Of a DNA stretch of 64,000 nt, positions 1-9,698 are shown one piece after another. A program made the translations under genes and the position numbers. The DNA comes from Gammaproteobacteria bacterium (lineage in GTDB: Bacteria; Pseudomonadota; Gammaproteobacteria; SZUA-229), in NCBI GenBank assembly GCA_026195255.1, contig JAPHSS010000019.1:1-64000 (forward strand). The letters run 5' to 3'. The notes beneath the pieces were generated by a model. The model did not search any database. It was not told the DNA's origin and saw only the letters and a list, made by a program, of their open reading frames with translations. Position 1 is the stretch's first letter. The number at the start of each line of letters is the position of its first letter.

Positions 1-105
1 CAGCTGACAGTGTAGCGAGCCTACTCCGCCAAACTCTCGGTGGTATGGGTTAAGGGGACAGGGCAGAAAAGCACTGACCTTTCCCCGAGAGAAGGAATGA
101 GTTAG
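1..105. repeat. REP/BIME-like intergenic repeat, copy 1 (left end cut by window)
   Basis: This stretch matches the right part of two other intergenic segments at 12415-12575 and 14970-15130. The shared core reads ggtatgggttaaggggacag, then a variable loop, then cctttccccgag. The core around 52-95 can fold as a hairpin with GGGGACAGG pairing with CCTTTCCCC. The left part of the element lies outside the window. There is no open reading frame. The repeat and hairpin are seen directly; comparison with REP/BIME elements mobilised by RAYT transposases is inference. Confidence 0.7.
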
Positions 106-208
106 TGATGAAACATTCTTTACGCATTAACTCTACCGGTTACATAATTTAAAAATAAAAACAAAACATACATAAAAATAAAATCTTAAATCTGATAATA
201 TTCCCCTC

Positions 209-997
209 ATGATTTTATACCCCACAATAGACCCGGTTGCCCTGGATTTAGGCTTCGCACAAGTACACTGGTATGGTTTAACTTACCTGCTTGCCTTTTT
301 ATCCGCCTGGGCTTTAGGTAATTATCGAGCCAAACAAGCTAATTCAGGCTGGAATAAAGACCAGGTTTCAGATGTTTTATTCTATGGTGCATTAGGTGTC
401 ATACTTGGTGGACGAATTGGTTATATAATTTTTTATAACTTTGATAAGTTTATTGATAATCCGTTAATACTGATTCGAATATGGGAAGGCGGTATGTCTT
501 TTCATGGAGGGTTAATAGGCGTTATTTGTGGCGTGTATTTATTTGCCCGTAAATCAGGTAAAACCTATTTTGAAGTAAATGATTTTATTGCACCCATGGT
601 TCCTCTTGGTCTAGGATTTGGTCGCATAGGTAATTTTATAAATAAAGAACTCTGGGGCCGTCCAGTTGAATCATCACTACCATGGGCAATGGATTATGGT
701 GATCATATAGCTCGTCATCCTTCTTCTTTATACCAGGCATTATCAGAAGGCTTGATTCTCTTTATTATTTTGTTTTTATACTCGCGTACAGCTAAACCAC
801 GCATGGCTGTGAGCGCCATGTTTGTTTTATGTTATGGAGTTTTTCGTTTCATAACTGAATTTTTTAGAATACCTGATGCGCATTTAAATTTTGTTATGTT
901 TGGCTGGATGACAAAGGGACAACAACTTTCAATACCCATGATATTAATAGGTTTAGGCGTATTGATCTGGGCATATAGAAAAAAAGCAGTTAATTAA
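209..997 (+). CDS. lgt: Prolipoprotein diacylglyceryl transferase
   Basis: Lgt is an inner-membrane enzyme. It transfers diacylglycerol from phosphatidylglycerol to the lipobox cysteine of prolipoproteins, the first step of lipoprotein maturation. The 262-residue protein is of usual length and strongly hydrophobic. It carries the conserved HGG around residue 99 (family essential histidine) and the Lgt signature [15 protein letters not shown] at about 138-152. The motif RHPSSLYQ follows at about 170. It is the first gene of a tight cluster: thyA starts 2 bases after its stop, and lgt-thyA is a common gammaproteobacterial pair. Substrates in this window include PilP, RlpA and the Ig-like lipoprotein. 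Confidence 0.97.
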   Translation: MILYPTIDPVALDLGFAQVHWYGLTYLLAFLSAWALGNYRAKQANSGWNKDQVSDVLFYGALGVILGGRIGYIIFYNFDKFIDNPLILIRIWEGGMSFHGGLIGVICGVYLFARKSGKTYFEVNDFIAPMVPLGLGFGRIGNFINKELWGRPVESSLPWAMDYGDHIARHPSSLYQALSEGLILFIILFLYSRTAKPRMAVSAMFVLCYGVFRFITEFFRIPDAHLNFVMFGWMTKGQQLSIPMILIGLGVLIWAYRKKAVN

Positions 998-999
998 TT

Positions 1000-1833
1000 A
1001 TGAAACAATATTTAGACTTAATGCGCCATGTTAAAGAAAATGGTTCGCAAAAGGGAGATAGAACGGGCACCGGCACAATATCGGTGTTTGGTTATCAAAT
1101 GCGTTTTGACCTATCAGAAGGCTTTCCTTTAGTTACTACAAAAAAATGCCACTTGAAATCGATTATCCATGAACTTTTATGGTTTTTAAAAGGTGAAACA
1201 AATATAAAGTACCTGTCAGATAATGGCGTAAAAATCTGGGATGCCTGGGCAGATGAAACTGGCGATTTAGGGCCTGTTTATGGTTACCAGTGGCGTAACT
1301 GGCCTTCACCAGATAAAGGCACAATTGATCAGATATCTGAAATTATACAGTTGTTAAAAACAACACCCAATAGTCGACGTATCATTGTATCAGCATGGAA
1401 TGTTGCTGACTTGCCAGACGAATCTATCTCACCACAGGAAAATGTAAAAACAGGGAAAATGGCATTAGCACCTTGCCATGCATTTTTTCAGTTTTATGTG
1501 GCAGATGGTAAACTCTCCTGTCAGTTATATCAGCGTAGTGCGGACATATTTCTAGGTGTACCTTTTAATATTGCATCTTATGCATTACTCACCATGATGA
1601 TTGCACAGGTCTGTGACTTGGAAGTAGGTGACTTTATACATACTCTGGGTGATGCGCATTTGTATAATAACCACCTACAGCAGGTTGATGAGCAATTATC
1701 TAGAACACCTTATAAGTTGCCAACTTTAAAAATTAAATCAGATGTAAAAAATATATTTGAGTTTAAGTTTGAAGATTTTGTATTAACTGATTATGAGGCG
1801 CACCCACATATCAAAGCCCCTATATCTATATGA
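1000..1833 (+). CDS. thyA: Thymidylate synthase
   Basis: ThyA methylates dUMP to dTMP with methylene-tetrahydrofolate, giving dihydrofolate that the next gene product reduces. The 277-residue protein has the nucleophile Cys159 in [12 protein letters not shown], the GDRTGTGT phosphate-binding loop at about 19-26, and the [18 protein letters not shown] block. It is about 13 residues longer than the E. coli enzyme because of a small insertion before the active-site cysteine, which occurs in many ThyA proteins. It sits 2 bases after lgt, and its stop overlaps the folA start in an ATGA arrangement, so translation of the two is probably coupled. Confidence 0.98.
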   Translation: MKQYLDLMRHVKENGSQKGDRTGTGTISVFGYQMRFDLSEGFPLVTTKKCHLKSIIHELLWFLKGETNIKYLSDNGVKIWDAWADETGDLGPVYGYQWRNWPSPDKGTIDQISEIIQLLKTTPNSRRIIVSAWNVADLPDESISPQENVKTGKMALAPCHAFFQFYVADGKLSCQLYQRSADIFLGVPFNIASYALLTMMIAQVCDLEVGDFIHTLGDAHLYNNHLQQVDEQLSRTPYKLPTLKIKSDVKNIFEFKFEDFVLTDYEAHPHIKAPISI

Positions 1834-2315
1834 TTATTTCTCTTATAGCTGCGCTTGATAAAAACAGATTGATAGGTACAGATAATGGCATGCCCTGGCA
1901 CCTACCTGCTGATTTTAAACACTTTAAAGAAATTACCATGGGTAAACCTGTGATTATGGGGCGTAAAACATTTGAGTCTATTGGTAGGCCACTACCCGGA
2001 AGACAAAATATTGTTATTAGTCGTAAGGGTTTTGTAGCTGATGGGGTTACTTCAGCTGATAGTATTGATAGTGCTCTTCAGTTAGTGAGTAATGAAAAAG
2101 AAGTAATGATTATTGGCGGCGCTAAAATATATCAGCAAATGATAGATAAAGCGGATCGATTATATTTAACGCATGTTGACGCAGAATGTAATGGCGATGC
2201 CTGGTTTCCTGACTTTCAAAAAGATGATTGGAATATAATTAATGAGTTATTTGTGAGAAAGGATGAAAAAAATAATTTCGATTTTAATATTATTTCCTAT
2301 GAGCGAAAAAGATAA
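1830..2315 (+). CDS. folA: Dihydrofolate reductase
   Basis: FolA reduces dihydrofolate to tetrahydrofolate with NADPH and so regenerates the cofactor oxidised by ThyA. The 161-residue protein has the standard DHFR pattern. This comprises [12 protein letters not shown] at the N-terminus, [13 protein letters not shown] with the proton-relay aspartate (Asp28), and [15 protein letters not shown] in the NADPH region. [11 protein letters not shown] lies near residue 96. The start codon overlaps the thyA stop by four bases, so the pair is an obvious operon. The gene ends 15 bases from the convergent apaH gene with no clear terminator between them. Confidence 0.98.
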   Translation: MIISLIAALDKNRLIGTDNGMPWHLPADFKHFKEITMGKPVIMGRKTFESIGRPLPGRQNIVISRKGFVADGVTSADSIDSALQLVSNEKEVMIIGGAKIYQQMIDKADRLYLTHVDAECNGDAWFPDFQKDDWNIINELFVRKDEKNNFDFNIISYERKR

Positions 2316-2330
2316 AAAACATATTATTAG

Positions 2331-3158
2331 TTATATAATTGATTGAGATTTAGGGCACTTAATAGACGTTCTTTTCTTTAGTTTACTATTTATTTTAAGT
2401 GCGGTAAGTTTTCCTCCCCATATACACCCTGTATCTAGAGGATATAAGTGATTGATTTTTGGATCAGTTAACGTAGACCAATGACCGAAGACAATATTTA
2501 AATCTTTTTCTCGCATATCAAATTCAAACCAGGGATGAATATGAACGCTTTTCTTTTCTGGCGCGCCTTTTTCTTTAAGTCGAAGTTTCAAGTCATTGTT
2601 GATATAACGCATTCGAGTAAAACAGTTTGTGATAAATCGTAATCTATCCCAGCCGCTAAGATTATCAGACCATTTTGAAGGTTTGTCCCCATACATGTGA
2701 TGAAAAAATTCATGTGAGCTGGGGCCCTGTAACATTGTTTCTATTTCTTTTGAGTGGCTTAGAATCTGTTCTAAAGACCAGTCAGGATAAACACCAGCAT
2801 GTACAAGGCAAATATGATTTTTTTTCTGATAATGTACAAGTGGTCGATGAAGTAACCAGTCTAGTAAACTATCCGAGTCACTGGCGTCAAGAATCGGTTG
2901 TATGGTATCTTTTTTGTTCAGCTTTTTCTGGCCATTAGCTACGGCTAGTAAATGAAGGTCATGATTGCCCAAAACTGTGACAGCATTGTCTTCAAGTGCT
3001 TTAATGAAGCGAATTGTTTTTAAGGAATCTGGTCCGCGATTAACAATATCTCCGGCAAACCATAATTTATCTTTATCAGAACTGAACTCTAATTTAACTA
3101 ATAACTCTTTAAGTTGTTTGTAACATCCTTGAACGTCACCGATTGCGTAGGTGGCCAT
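2331..3158 (-). CDS. apaH: Bis(5'-nucleosyl)-tetraphosphatase, symmetrical (ApaH)
   Basis: ApaH splits diadenosine tetraphosphate and related dinucleoside polyphosphates into two nucleoside diphosphates. In bacteria it also removes Np4-type RNA caps. The 275-residue protein is a calcineurin-like metallophosphatase with all the metal motifs in order: GDVQGC near residue 7, GDIVNRGPDS near 36, GNHD near 64, a histidine in LVHAGVYPDW near 118, and FGHWSTL near 224. It abuts the upstream methyltransferase stop with no gap. It belongs to the lptD-surA-pdxA-rsmA-apaG-apaH series, as in E. coli. Confidence 0.97.
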   Translation of the reverse strand: MATYAIGDVQGCYKQLKELLVKLEFSSDKDKLWFAGDIVNRGPDSLKTIRFIKALEDNAVTVLGNHDLHLLAVANGQKKLNKKDTIQPILDASDSDSLLDWLLHRPLVHYQKKNHICLVHAGVYPDWSLEQILSHSKEIETMLQGPSSHEFFHHMYGDKPSKWSDNLSGWDRLRFITNCFTRMRYINNDLKLRLKEKGAPEKKSVHIHPWFEFDMREKDLNIVFGHWSTLTDPKINHLYPLDTGCIWGGKLTALKINSKLKKRTSIKCPKSQSII

Positions 3159-3767
3159 TTAGTTCTCAACTTTCTCAAGATCCAGGTAACGAAACCAGCC
3201 ATTCATTAGTGCTGGTTTGTCATTTATTAGTATAAGTTCAGGGCACGATTCTAACAAATGCTCAAATACAACATCTGTGCGTGTGGCGATATGTCGAATA
3301 AAGAAATTAAGTAAACGACGTGTAGGTGCAAATTGACCAGGACGAATAAATTTGTCCATTATATAAATTTTGCCACCGGGCTTTAAAACACGACTGGCTT
3401 CCTTTAATGCCTGTATTGGTTGTGGAACGACAGCCAGTATCAAATTCATTAAAACAATATCAAAAGAATTATCTTCAAATGGTAGACGCATAACATCTGC
3501 CGTGTGTAACTGCATATTCAAATTATGTTGTGATAACCTCACTTTGCATTTAGCAAGCATCGCCGGGGTCAGATCGGTTGCAGTATATCGATGATTTTCA
3601 GGTAGAAAAGGTAAATCGAGGCCTGTACCTATTCCATTGATTAACACATGTTGAGGTGTTGCTGTTACGATACGTTTAAGGCCTTCTGAACGCATTTCCT
3701 GGGTAGGTGAGCCAACTATAGAGTCATAGATAGGCGCTAACAACGTGTAGCTGAATTTTAGCCCCAT
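3159..3767 (-). CDS. Class I SAM-dependent methyltransferase, substrate unknown
   Basis: A 202-residue protein of the Methyltransf_11 (UbiE-like) type. The SAM-binding glycine loop is INGIGTGLDL at about 43-52, a slightly unusual motif I. An acidic residue follows the second strand (ATDLTP near 69), then the LPFEDNSFDIVLMN post-I region near 95-108 and LKPGGKIYIMDK near 127-138. No substrate can be read from the sequence. It lies between apaG and apaH, adjacent in E. coli, so it is an insertion in a conserved operon. It begins about 30 bases after apaG and ends exactly where apaH starts. Candidate targets are a quinone precursor, a lipid or a small molecule. All are inference. Confidence 0.8.
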   Translation of the reverse strand: MGLKFSYTLLAPIYDSIVGSPTQEMRSEGLKRIVTATPQHVLINGIGTGLDLPFLPENHRYTATDLTPAMLAKCKVRLSQHNLNMQLHTADVMRLPFEDNSFDIVLMNLILAVVPQPIQALKEASRVLKPGGKIYIMDKFIRPGQFAPTRRLLNFFIRHIATRTDVVFEHLLESCPELILINDKPALMNGWFRYLDLEKVEN

Positions 3768-3796
3768 ATTGTTAGACCTTTTGTTCTATAAAATAC

Positions 3797-4177
3797 TTAA
3801 TGTAAGGTACTTGGTGAAAGCAGGAAAAATTCGGGAATGTCTGCATCAAAATGAAAGCCATCATCAGAAATCATTTGGTAACTACCCGTCATTGAGCCGT
3901 TTGGTGTTTTCATCATTGTGCCACTAGTGTATTGAAAACCTTCGCCTGGTTTCAGATAAGGCTGTTCACCAACGACACCATCACCTTTAACTTCCTGTGT
4001 CTCACCCATGGCGTCTGTTATGACCCAGTGTCGAGTTAGCAGTCGTGCGGGTTTGTCACCGTCATTTATAATTGTCACTGTGTAAGAAAACACATAATGA
4101 CTCTGCTCTGGGTGAGACTGGTCTTCTATGTAGTTAGGTGTTACGTCAACACTAATCTTATAAGAGTCATTATTCAT
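3797..4177 (-). CDS. apaG: ApaG family protein
   Basis: ApaG is a small beta-sandwich protein of the DUF525 family. Its biochemical role in bacteria is unresolved. The 126-residue length is typical. Recognisable family blocks are SHYVFSYTVTIINDG at about 26-40, ARLLTRHWVITDA at about 45-57, VVGEQPYLKPGEGFQYTSG at about 68-86, and MTGSYQMISDDG near 101-112. It lies between rsmA and the methyltransferase in the usual rsmA-apaG-apaH order. About 75 A/T-rich bases separate it from rsmA. Confidence 0.96.
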   Translation of the reverse strand: MNNDSYKISVDVTPNYIEDQSHPEQSHYVFSYTVTIINDGDKPARLLTRHWVITDAMGETQEVKGDGVVGEQPYLKPGEGFQYTSGTMMKTPNGSMTGSYQMISDDGFHFDADIPEFFLLSPSTLH

Positions 4178-4252
4178 AAAATATCACCGATTAATTTGAT
4201 TACATTCTAACAAAATATAGACAATAATTCAGGTGTTTTTATTGGGGTATTG

Positions 4253-5044
4253 TTAAGTGGTCAATTGATAGATATCGGCGAATTGTTGTAAGGTGAGAGA
4301 CTGGGCGCGGCTCGTGGGATTGATGCCAATTGATTCTAGCTGTTGAGCGCTAACAACGTCTTTAAGAACGTTACGTAATGTCTTACGACGCTGTGAAAAG
4401 GCCAGTGTTACAAGCTTACGGAAAGCCTGCTCATTATCAATTTTTACTGGTTTTTCTGTGTGCGGCACCAGACGAACGATTGCCGATTCTACCTTGGGGA
4501 TGGGGGTGAATGACTCTGCTGGTACCATGAATAATGCAGTAACATCAAAGTAATATTGTGCCATAACAGATAAACGGCTGTAATTACTTGTATCAGGTTT
4601 AGCTGACAGGCGCAGTACAACTTCCTTCTGCAACATGAAATACATGTCCTGAATGATTTTGCTGTGTTCAACCAGGTGAAATATAATGGGGGTTGATATA
4701 TTGTATGGCAGATTACCAATAATCCGTAAAGGCTCATGGTAATCCAGATCAGCAAAATTAAATTTAAGTACATCAGTATTGTGAATACGCAGTTGATTAT
4801 TCTGTACAGCATCAAGCCCGCAATTGAGCTGAAGCTTGGGGACAATATCACGATCCAGTTCAATTACATCCATCTCACCAACAATTTTTAAAATAGGACA
4901 GGTCAGAGCGCCTAAACCGGGGCCTATTTCAATAAGTCGCTGGCCCGGTTTTGGATTAATGCTTAGAATAATTCGATGAATAATTCCAGGATCAGATAAA
5001 AAATTCTGGCCAAAGCGTTTTCTTGCACGGTGTTGTATCGCCAT
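4253..5044 (-). CDS. rsmA: 16S rRNA (adenine1518-N6/adenine1519-N6)-dimethyltransferase
   Basis: RsmA (KsgA) dimethylates two adjacent adenines in the 3'-terminal helix of 16S rRNA, a late check in 30S maturation. The 263-residue protein opens with the typical RKRFGQNFL motif (9-16). It has the SAM loop LIEIGPGLGALT at about 37-48, the acidic ELD near 62, and the catalytic NLPYNIST at 111-118. The C-terminal FSQRRKTLRN is also family-typical. It starts 2 bases after pdxA, so the two are surely co-transcribed. Confidence 0.98.
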   Translation of the reverse strand: MAIQHRARKRFGQNFLSDPGIIHRIILSINPKPGQRLIEIGPGLGALTCPILKIVGEMDVIELDRDIVPKLQLNCGLDAVQNNQLRIHNTDVLKFNFADLDYHEPLRIIGNLPYNISTPIIFHLVEHSKIIQDMYFMLQKEVVLRLSAKPDTSNYSRLSVMAQYYFDVTALFMVPAESFTPIPKVESAIVRLVPHTEKPVKIDNEQAFRKLVTLAFSQRRKTLRNVLKDVVSAQQLESIGINPTSRAQSLTLQQFADIYQLTT

Positions 5045-5046
5045 AA

Positions 5047-6048
5047 TTAAATTGCCGTTGTAATGGCTTTATTATTTGCCAGATGAATTGCCGTCTTTAA
5101 GGCAGCAATATAACTGCCCGTATCAACATCAGATGTCGCTGCAAGATCAAGGGCGGTGCCGTGATCAACTGATGTTCTGATAATAGATAAACCTAATGTA
5201 ATATTTATAGCATGCCCAAAACCCACATGTTTTAATACGGGTAGGCCCTGATCATGATACATCGCTAACACCGCATCTGCACTTTTGAGATACTTTGGTG
5301 TAAATAATGTGTCAGCGGGTAACGGCCCTGTTAAATTAAAACCTTGTTTACGCAGATTTTCTAAAACGGGGGAAATTATTTCGATCTCCTCCATTCCCAT
5401 GTGACCATTTTCACCAGCATGGGGGTTCAATCCGCAAACTAATATGTGTGGTTTTTCTATGCCGTATTTTTGTTTTAAATCGGTATTTAAAATAGTCAGT
5501 ACCTGATTTAAATTAGTTTTATTTATAGCAGTACTGACCTGACTTAGTGGTAAATGAGTGGTAACCAGTGCGACGCGTAACTTTTCTGCTTCAGCTGCCA
5601 GCATCATAACGGGTGTGCCAGAACTTAATTCTGCCAGATATTCAGTATGTCCTGAAAAATTTATACCCGCTTCATTTATAATGCCCTTGTGAATTGGGCC
5701 TGTCATTAATGCCTGGGTTTGTTTGTTTTGCTGTGATTGAACAGCTAATCGTATGCACTCTAATACATAACTTGCATTTTCAGGATCCAGTTTACCTGCT
5801 TTAACAGTGTTAGCCGTTTTGACCGGCCACACAAACATGGTGTTATCAACGGGTTCTGGAATATTATCGAGAGAAGCAAGCGAGAGAATTTTAATCTTAG
5901 AGTTTAAAATACGCGCACGAGTTTCGAGTAACTCAGGGTCTGCAAAATAAACTCTATTACAGTCAAAATTTTCCTCTGCGGTAAGGATTGCCAGGTCCGG
6001 GCCTATGCCCGCAGGTTCGCCAGGTGTAATGGCAATTACAGGTCTCAT
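5047..6048 (-). CDS. pdxA: 4-hydroxythreonine-4-phosphate dehydrogenase
   Basis: PdxA oxidises 4-phosphohydroxy-L-threonine with NAD in the DXP-dependent pathway to pyridoxal phosphate. The 333-residue protein has the standard blocks TPGEPAGIGPDL near the N-terminus, TGPIHKGIINEAG near 143 and FSGHTEYLAE after it. VCGLNPHAGENGHMG lies near 206, and MYHDQGLPVLKH near 265 includes metal-binding histidine and aspartate positions. It sits 2 bases after surA and 2 bases before rsmA, the classic surA-pdxA-rsmA order. PLP users elsewhere in the window include ArgD, HemL and the D-alanine aminotransferase. Confidence 0.98.
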   Translation of the reverse strand: MRPVIAITPGEPAGIGPDLAILTAEENFDCNRVYFADPELLETRARILNSKIKILSLASLDNIPEPVDNTMFVWPVKTANTVKAGKLDPENASYVLECIRLAVQSQQNKQTQALMTGPIHKGIINEAGINFSGHTEYLAELSSGTPVMMLAAEAEKLRVALVTTHLPLSQVSTAINKTNLNQVLTILNTDLKQKYGIEKPHILVCGLNPHAGENGHMGMEEIEIISPVLENLRKQGFNLTGPLPADTLFTPKYLKSADAVLAMYHDQGLPVLKHVGFGHAINITLGLSIIRTSVDHGTALDLAATSDVDTGSYIAALKTAIHLANNKAITTAI

Positions 6049-6050
6049 TG

Positions 6051-7355
6051 TTAACTGTCAATCTCTATTCTATATTCGACATAAGCTTCATCACGAGCAC
6101 GACGTAACCAGAGTTGAAGTTCTTCGTCAGCTTTACGATTTTGAATGGCCATTTCTGCTTTCTGTCGAATGAGTTGTTCAGTCTCATCCTGCTGGCGACG
6201 TTCTAAAACTTGAATAATGTGCCAGCCAAATTGGCTGCGAAATGGTTCTGAAATCTGGCCTTCAGTAAGGCTATTCATAACCTTTGTGAAACGAGGAACA
6301 AAAGTGCCTTCAGTTGTCCAGCCCAGATCTCCACCATTATTTTTGGAGCCTGGATCCTGAGAAAATTCAGCCGCAAGCTTTGCAAAATCACCACCTGCAT
6401 CAAGTTTAGCTTTTACTTCAGTGAGTTTTATTCTTGCCTCTTCATTGCTGGTTATTTCATCTGCTTTAATCAGTATGTGCCGAGCATGAGTTTGTTTAAC
6501 TAAATGTTGTCTGGTTTTTTTATCGATAAGTTTGATTATATGAAAACCACCTGCACTGCGCAGAGGTTCAGTGACGTGGCCTGTATTTAAATGTCGAGCC
6601 GCATCTAAAAATAATGAAGGTAGTTCAGCTGCGCTACGTAGACCAAGATCACCGCCCTTCAGTGCGTGACGCCCATCAGAAAAACGAAGTGCAACATCAT
6701 TAAAAGATTCGCCGTCATTCAGGTGCGTAACCACTTGGTTGGCTTTTTCTAGCGCTTTTGTTACTTCTTCTGGAGATGCTGCTTCGGGTGTGGCAATTAA
6801 GATATGTGCAAGGTGGTATTTGTCATTGGCAGCGTCACCAGATATTTTTTGTTGTTCAAGAAAAATATCAATTTCCTGTTGGGAAACTTTTACGCGACTA
6901 TAAATCATACGTTGTTGAATTTGGCGAATGATCATATCTTTGCGAGTCTGTTCTCGAAAGTTGTCATAACTAATGCCTTTATCTTCTAACATACGATGCA
7001 TTTGATCTAATGTAGTTCGATTTTTTTTGGCAATAGATTCAAGTGCTTTATTTAGGCTGAGATCATCAATACGGATGCCCTGAGCCTTTGCGAGTTGCAA
7101 TTGAATGCTGTCAAGAATAATTCGTTCGATAACCTGTTTCTTTAGTAACTTTTCAGGTGGTGGTTTTTTGCCCTGTAGCAGTATCTGGCCTTTGAAATCC
7201 TCGAGGCGATTATTAATTTCCTGATTGCTGATAATGTTTTCATTTACAATAATTGCAACCGAGTCTATTTCTTCTATCGCGATTAGTTGACTAGAAAAAA
7301 ATGTGATGCCTGTAAGTAATAATAAAGAGAGAAAATTCATTCTGCTGTACTGCAT
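6051..7355 (-). CDS. surA: Periplasmic chaperone / peptidyl-prolyl isomerase SurA
   Basis: SurA escorts unfolded outer-membrane proteins, including LptD, through the periplasm. I place the start at the ATG one base after the lptD stop. This gives 434 residues, close to the usual length, and a signal peptide beginning MQYSRMNFLSLLLLTG. The longer frame would run back inside lptD. After an N-terminal chaperone domain come two parvulin domains: one around ILIATPEAASP to GGFHIIKL, the second from HARHILIKAD to FGWHIIQVLE. It is tightly coupled to lptD upstream and pdxA 2 bases downstream. An internal ATG at 7340 is an alternative start. Confidence 0.96.
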   Translation of the reverse strand: MQYSRMNFLSLLLLTGITFFSSQLIAIEEIDSVAIIVNENIISNQEINNRLEDFKGQILLQGKKPPPEKLLKKQVIERIILDSIQLQLAKAQGIRIDDLSLNKALESIAKKNRTTLDQMHRMLEDKGISYDNFREQTRKDMIIRQIQQRMIYSRVKVSQQEIDIFLEQQKISGDAANDKYHLAHILIATPEAASPEEVTKALEKANQVVTHLNDGESFNDVALRFSDGRHALKGGDLGLRSAAELPSLFLDAARHLNTGHVTEPLRSAGGFHIIKLIDKKTRQHLVKQTHARHILIKADEITSNEEARIKLTEVKAKLDAGGDFAKLAAEFSQDPGSKNNGGDLGWTTEGTFVPRFTKVMNSLTEGQISEPFRSQFGWHIIQVLERRQQDETEQLIRQKAEMAIQNRKADEELQLWLRRARDEAYVEYRIEIDS

Positions 7356-7356
7356 T

Positions 7357-9612
7357 TTAGTAATCCGGTTGATAGCCAAGGATAGCATGTTTAAGGGTGT
7401 TGGTAGTGTCTTTGTCTGTAATGCTGCCAAAGCCTTTTAAGACAAACTGTAACATTATTGATGTGTCATATGGGTCATTTGTGTCATCTTTAATATAACG
7501 TTGCGATATCAAACGTAGGGCCCAGCAACAGGACTCATATTGCAGACCAAATAGTGTTTGAATATTTCGTTCATCAGTCAGGGAGTAATTCCAGCGACTT
7601 AACAATGAGTAATTGTTCGTAAATGGCCAGGCAAATGATAAATCTGATTGCTCAAGATTATCAGCTTCATCAAGCGCGTCGCGATGAAATCGGTAACCAA
7701 TATTAAAAACAGCATCATCGGCTGCAGCATAACTTAACAGGGCACTACGTTTGTCTGACGTATCAGTCTCGGTATTCCATTGAAAAGTTGCTCGAGCCCG
7801 CCATTTGTTCAGGTTGCCACCGATCTCAGTGACAATGTCTGAACTGTCGGAGGTGTTTATCGTGTTATTTAAAGAAACCTGCTGGTCTTCAAAATAATAA
7901 ATTTGACCAATACTCATGTTAAAAAGTTCACGTCCTGTGTTTTTATTAATGATACGCGAGCTTAAAGCCAGGGTTAACTGGTTCGCATCGCCAATTCTAT
8001 CAATGCCATTAAAGCGGTTTTCTCGAAACAGGGATGCGAAACTAAAATCCTGTTCAGTAGTATCAAATACCGGATTTAATGACTGGTCTTCATAGGGAAT
8101 ATTTAAATAAAACAATCTGGGTTCTAAAGTCTGTAAAAAAGAGCTATCAGACAAATCACGTTCAAAAAATAAACCGCTATCAAGGCTGAGTACGCTTAAA
8201 CCCCGGTCATCAAGATTGCTGTCATTACCTGCAATATCTGTTGTGTCATATTGTGTAAACATATAACCAGCACTGGGTTTCACATACCAGGCATTACCTT
8301 CTATAGGTAAACTCAGTTTTGGGTAGATGTGAAATCGAGAACCTTGTTCTATGGTTGTGGTTTCATGGTCAAACTCGACCCATTCACTGTCTAGTGAGCC
8401 CAGTAAATAACTACTGTTGCTAGCAAATAGTTCGCCCTGGCCTTTTAGGGTGACCTGGGGCAAACGTTTATAAGGTCTATTGGACAATGCGATGTCGTCA
8501 TCAATTGTTTGGTAAGACTGAGCCATCAACCCGGCTTGCCATGGGCCATTAACATAATTTAATTTCGCGTTTCTTTCTAAATGTGTTGTATTGGTAATGC
8601 TAATACTACTGCCCAGATCTTTTAAATAATCATTATCAGATGCATCGTTAAGTAGCAGGCTTAAATTTAAATGGTTTGTTAATCCGCTTTGGTTGTCGAA
8701 ATGAATCAGATAGCGCTCTTCATCATTGAATTCTTTGTCTTTGTTTAAGTATTCAAACTCTAAATTTCCGTTGCTGCTGTGAGTAAGATATCTGTATTCA
8801 GTTGCTAACATCTCTCCACGTTTACTTATAAATGAGGGTGTAATAAGTGCATCCTGGTTAGGCGCAATATTCCAGTACCAGGGAGCACTAAATTCAAAAC
8901 CGCCTGAAGTGGATGTTCCCATGCCAGGCATCATAAAACCGCTACGGCGCTCGTCGCCAAGAGGGAACTGTATCCACGGTAAGTAAAATACGGGTACTTC
9001 GCCAATCCAGAAAACAGTGTGTTTAGCTGTACCGGTAGCGGTACTTTTATCTAACTCTAACCAGCTGGAATTAAGGTGCCAGTCAAGTTTATTTTCAGGA
9101 CAGGTAGAAAACTGGGTCTCCTGTAACGTTATTTTCTGATCAGCAGCAATACTAAATAATGGCGTGTTGCCCATTAGGCCTGTGTCGGGCATGTAGTAAA
9201 AACTGTCTATGAATTCACCCTCATTTGTAAGCATGTTCATCCAGCCACTACTGGCATTGAGGGCCATATTCTCAGTGTCTGCATGAATATTGCCATCGAG
9301 CTCAAGCTTCTGCGCTATTCTATCGTGAGTAACCTTATCAGCCTGTAACCTGAGACCGTGGCGCTCAATAAGGACATTGCCGGAAAATATACTGATAGCA
9401 TTACCTGTATTTTGCACTTGCTCAGCACTGACATCGATTGTATTAAGTGATTCGCCAGTAAATTTAGGCGGGGTGTTATATTTTATAGAAGTGTAACTAT
9501 CTGCAGGGCAAGAGTGGAGTGACCCTGCATAATTACGCTGATCTGCCGCCGATAACAGTGTTGGCGAGGTTACCAATAGAGTGCTATATAAAAAGAAACG
9601 CTTAAAAGTCAT
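7357..9612 (-). CDS. lptD: LPS-assembly outer-membrane protein LptD
   Basis: LptD is the outer-membrane beta-barrel that, with the lipoprotein LptE, inserts lipopolysaccharide into the outer leaflet. The 751-residue protein has a signal peptide of about 22 residues ending LLSAAD. An OstA-type jellyroll follows (from about residue 55), and then the barrel. The barrel entrance motif FYLPWIQFPLGDERRSGF is clear. The cysteines used for disulfide exchange in E. coli have counterparts in SLHSCPAD near 34, FSTCPENK near 173 and the adjacent pair in YESCCWALR near the C-terminus. It is the first gene of the minus-strand block, divergent from the PilZ gene across 86 bases. No lptE is present in the window. 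Confidence 0.97.
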   Translation of the reverse strand: MTFKRFFLYSTLLVTSPTLLSAADQRNYAGSLHSCPADSYTSIKYNTPPKFTGESLNTIDVSAEQVQNTGNAISIFSGNVLIERHGLRLQADKVTHDRIAQKLELDGNIHADTENMALNASSGWMNMLTNEGEFIDSFYYMPDTGLMGNTPLFSIAADQKITLQETQFSTCPENKLDWHLNSSWLELDKSTATGTAKHTVFWIGEVPVFYLPWIQFPLGDERRSGFMMPGMGTSTSGGFEFSAPWYWNIAPNQDALITPSFISKRGEMLATEYRYLTHSSNGNLEFEYLNKDKEFNDEERYLIHFDNQSGLTNHLNLSLLLNDASDNDYLKDLGSSISITNTTHLERNAKLNYVNGPWQAGLMAQSYQTIDDDIALSNRPYKRLPQVTLKGQGELFASNSSYLLGSLDSEWVEFDHETTTIEQGSRFHIYPKLSLPIEGNAWYVKPSAGYMFTQYDTTDIAGNDSNLDDRGLSVLSLDSGLFFERDLSDSSFLQTLEPRLFYLNIPYEDQSLNPVFDTTEQDFSFASLFRENRFNGIDRIGDANQLTLALSSRIINKNTGRELFNMSIGQIYYFEDQQVSLNNTINTSDSSDIVTEIGGNLNKWRARATFQWNTETDTSDKRSALLSYAAADDAVFNIGYRFHRDALDEADNLEQSDLSFAWPFTNNYSLLSRWNYSLTDERNIQTLFGLQYESCCWALRLISQRYIKDDTNDPYDTSIMLQFVLKGFGSITDKDTTNTLKHAILGYQPDY

Positions 9613-9698
9613 TGTTATTCGACAGTTTAATGAGATAGGCAGTGTAATTTAATGGCGTATTGTAGCTGATTAGACCTGAATAGTAGAAGGATTATCCC

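Noticed and set aside
1420-1470. Insertion in ThyA before the active-site cysteine
   Set aside because: Small insertions here occur in many bacterial ThyA proteins, and all catalytic motifs are intact.
7355-7430. N-terminal extension of SurA by 25 residues
   Set aside because: The extension lies inside lptD and precedes the signal peptide; a secreted protein would not carry it.
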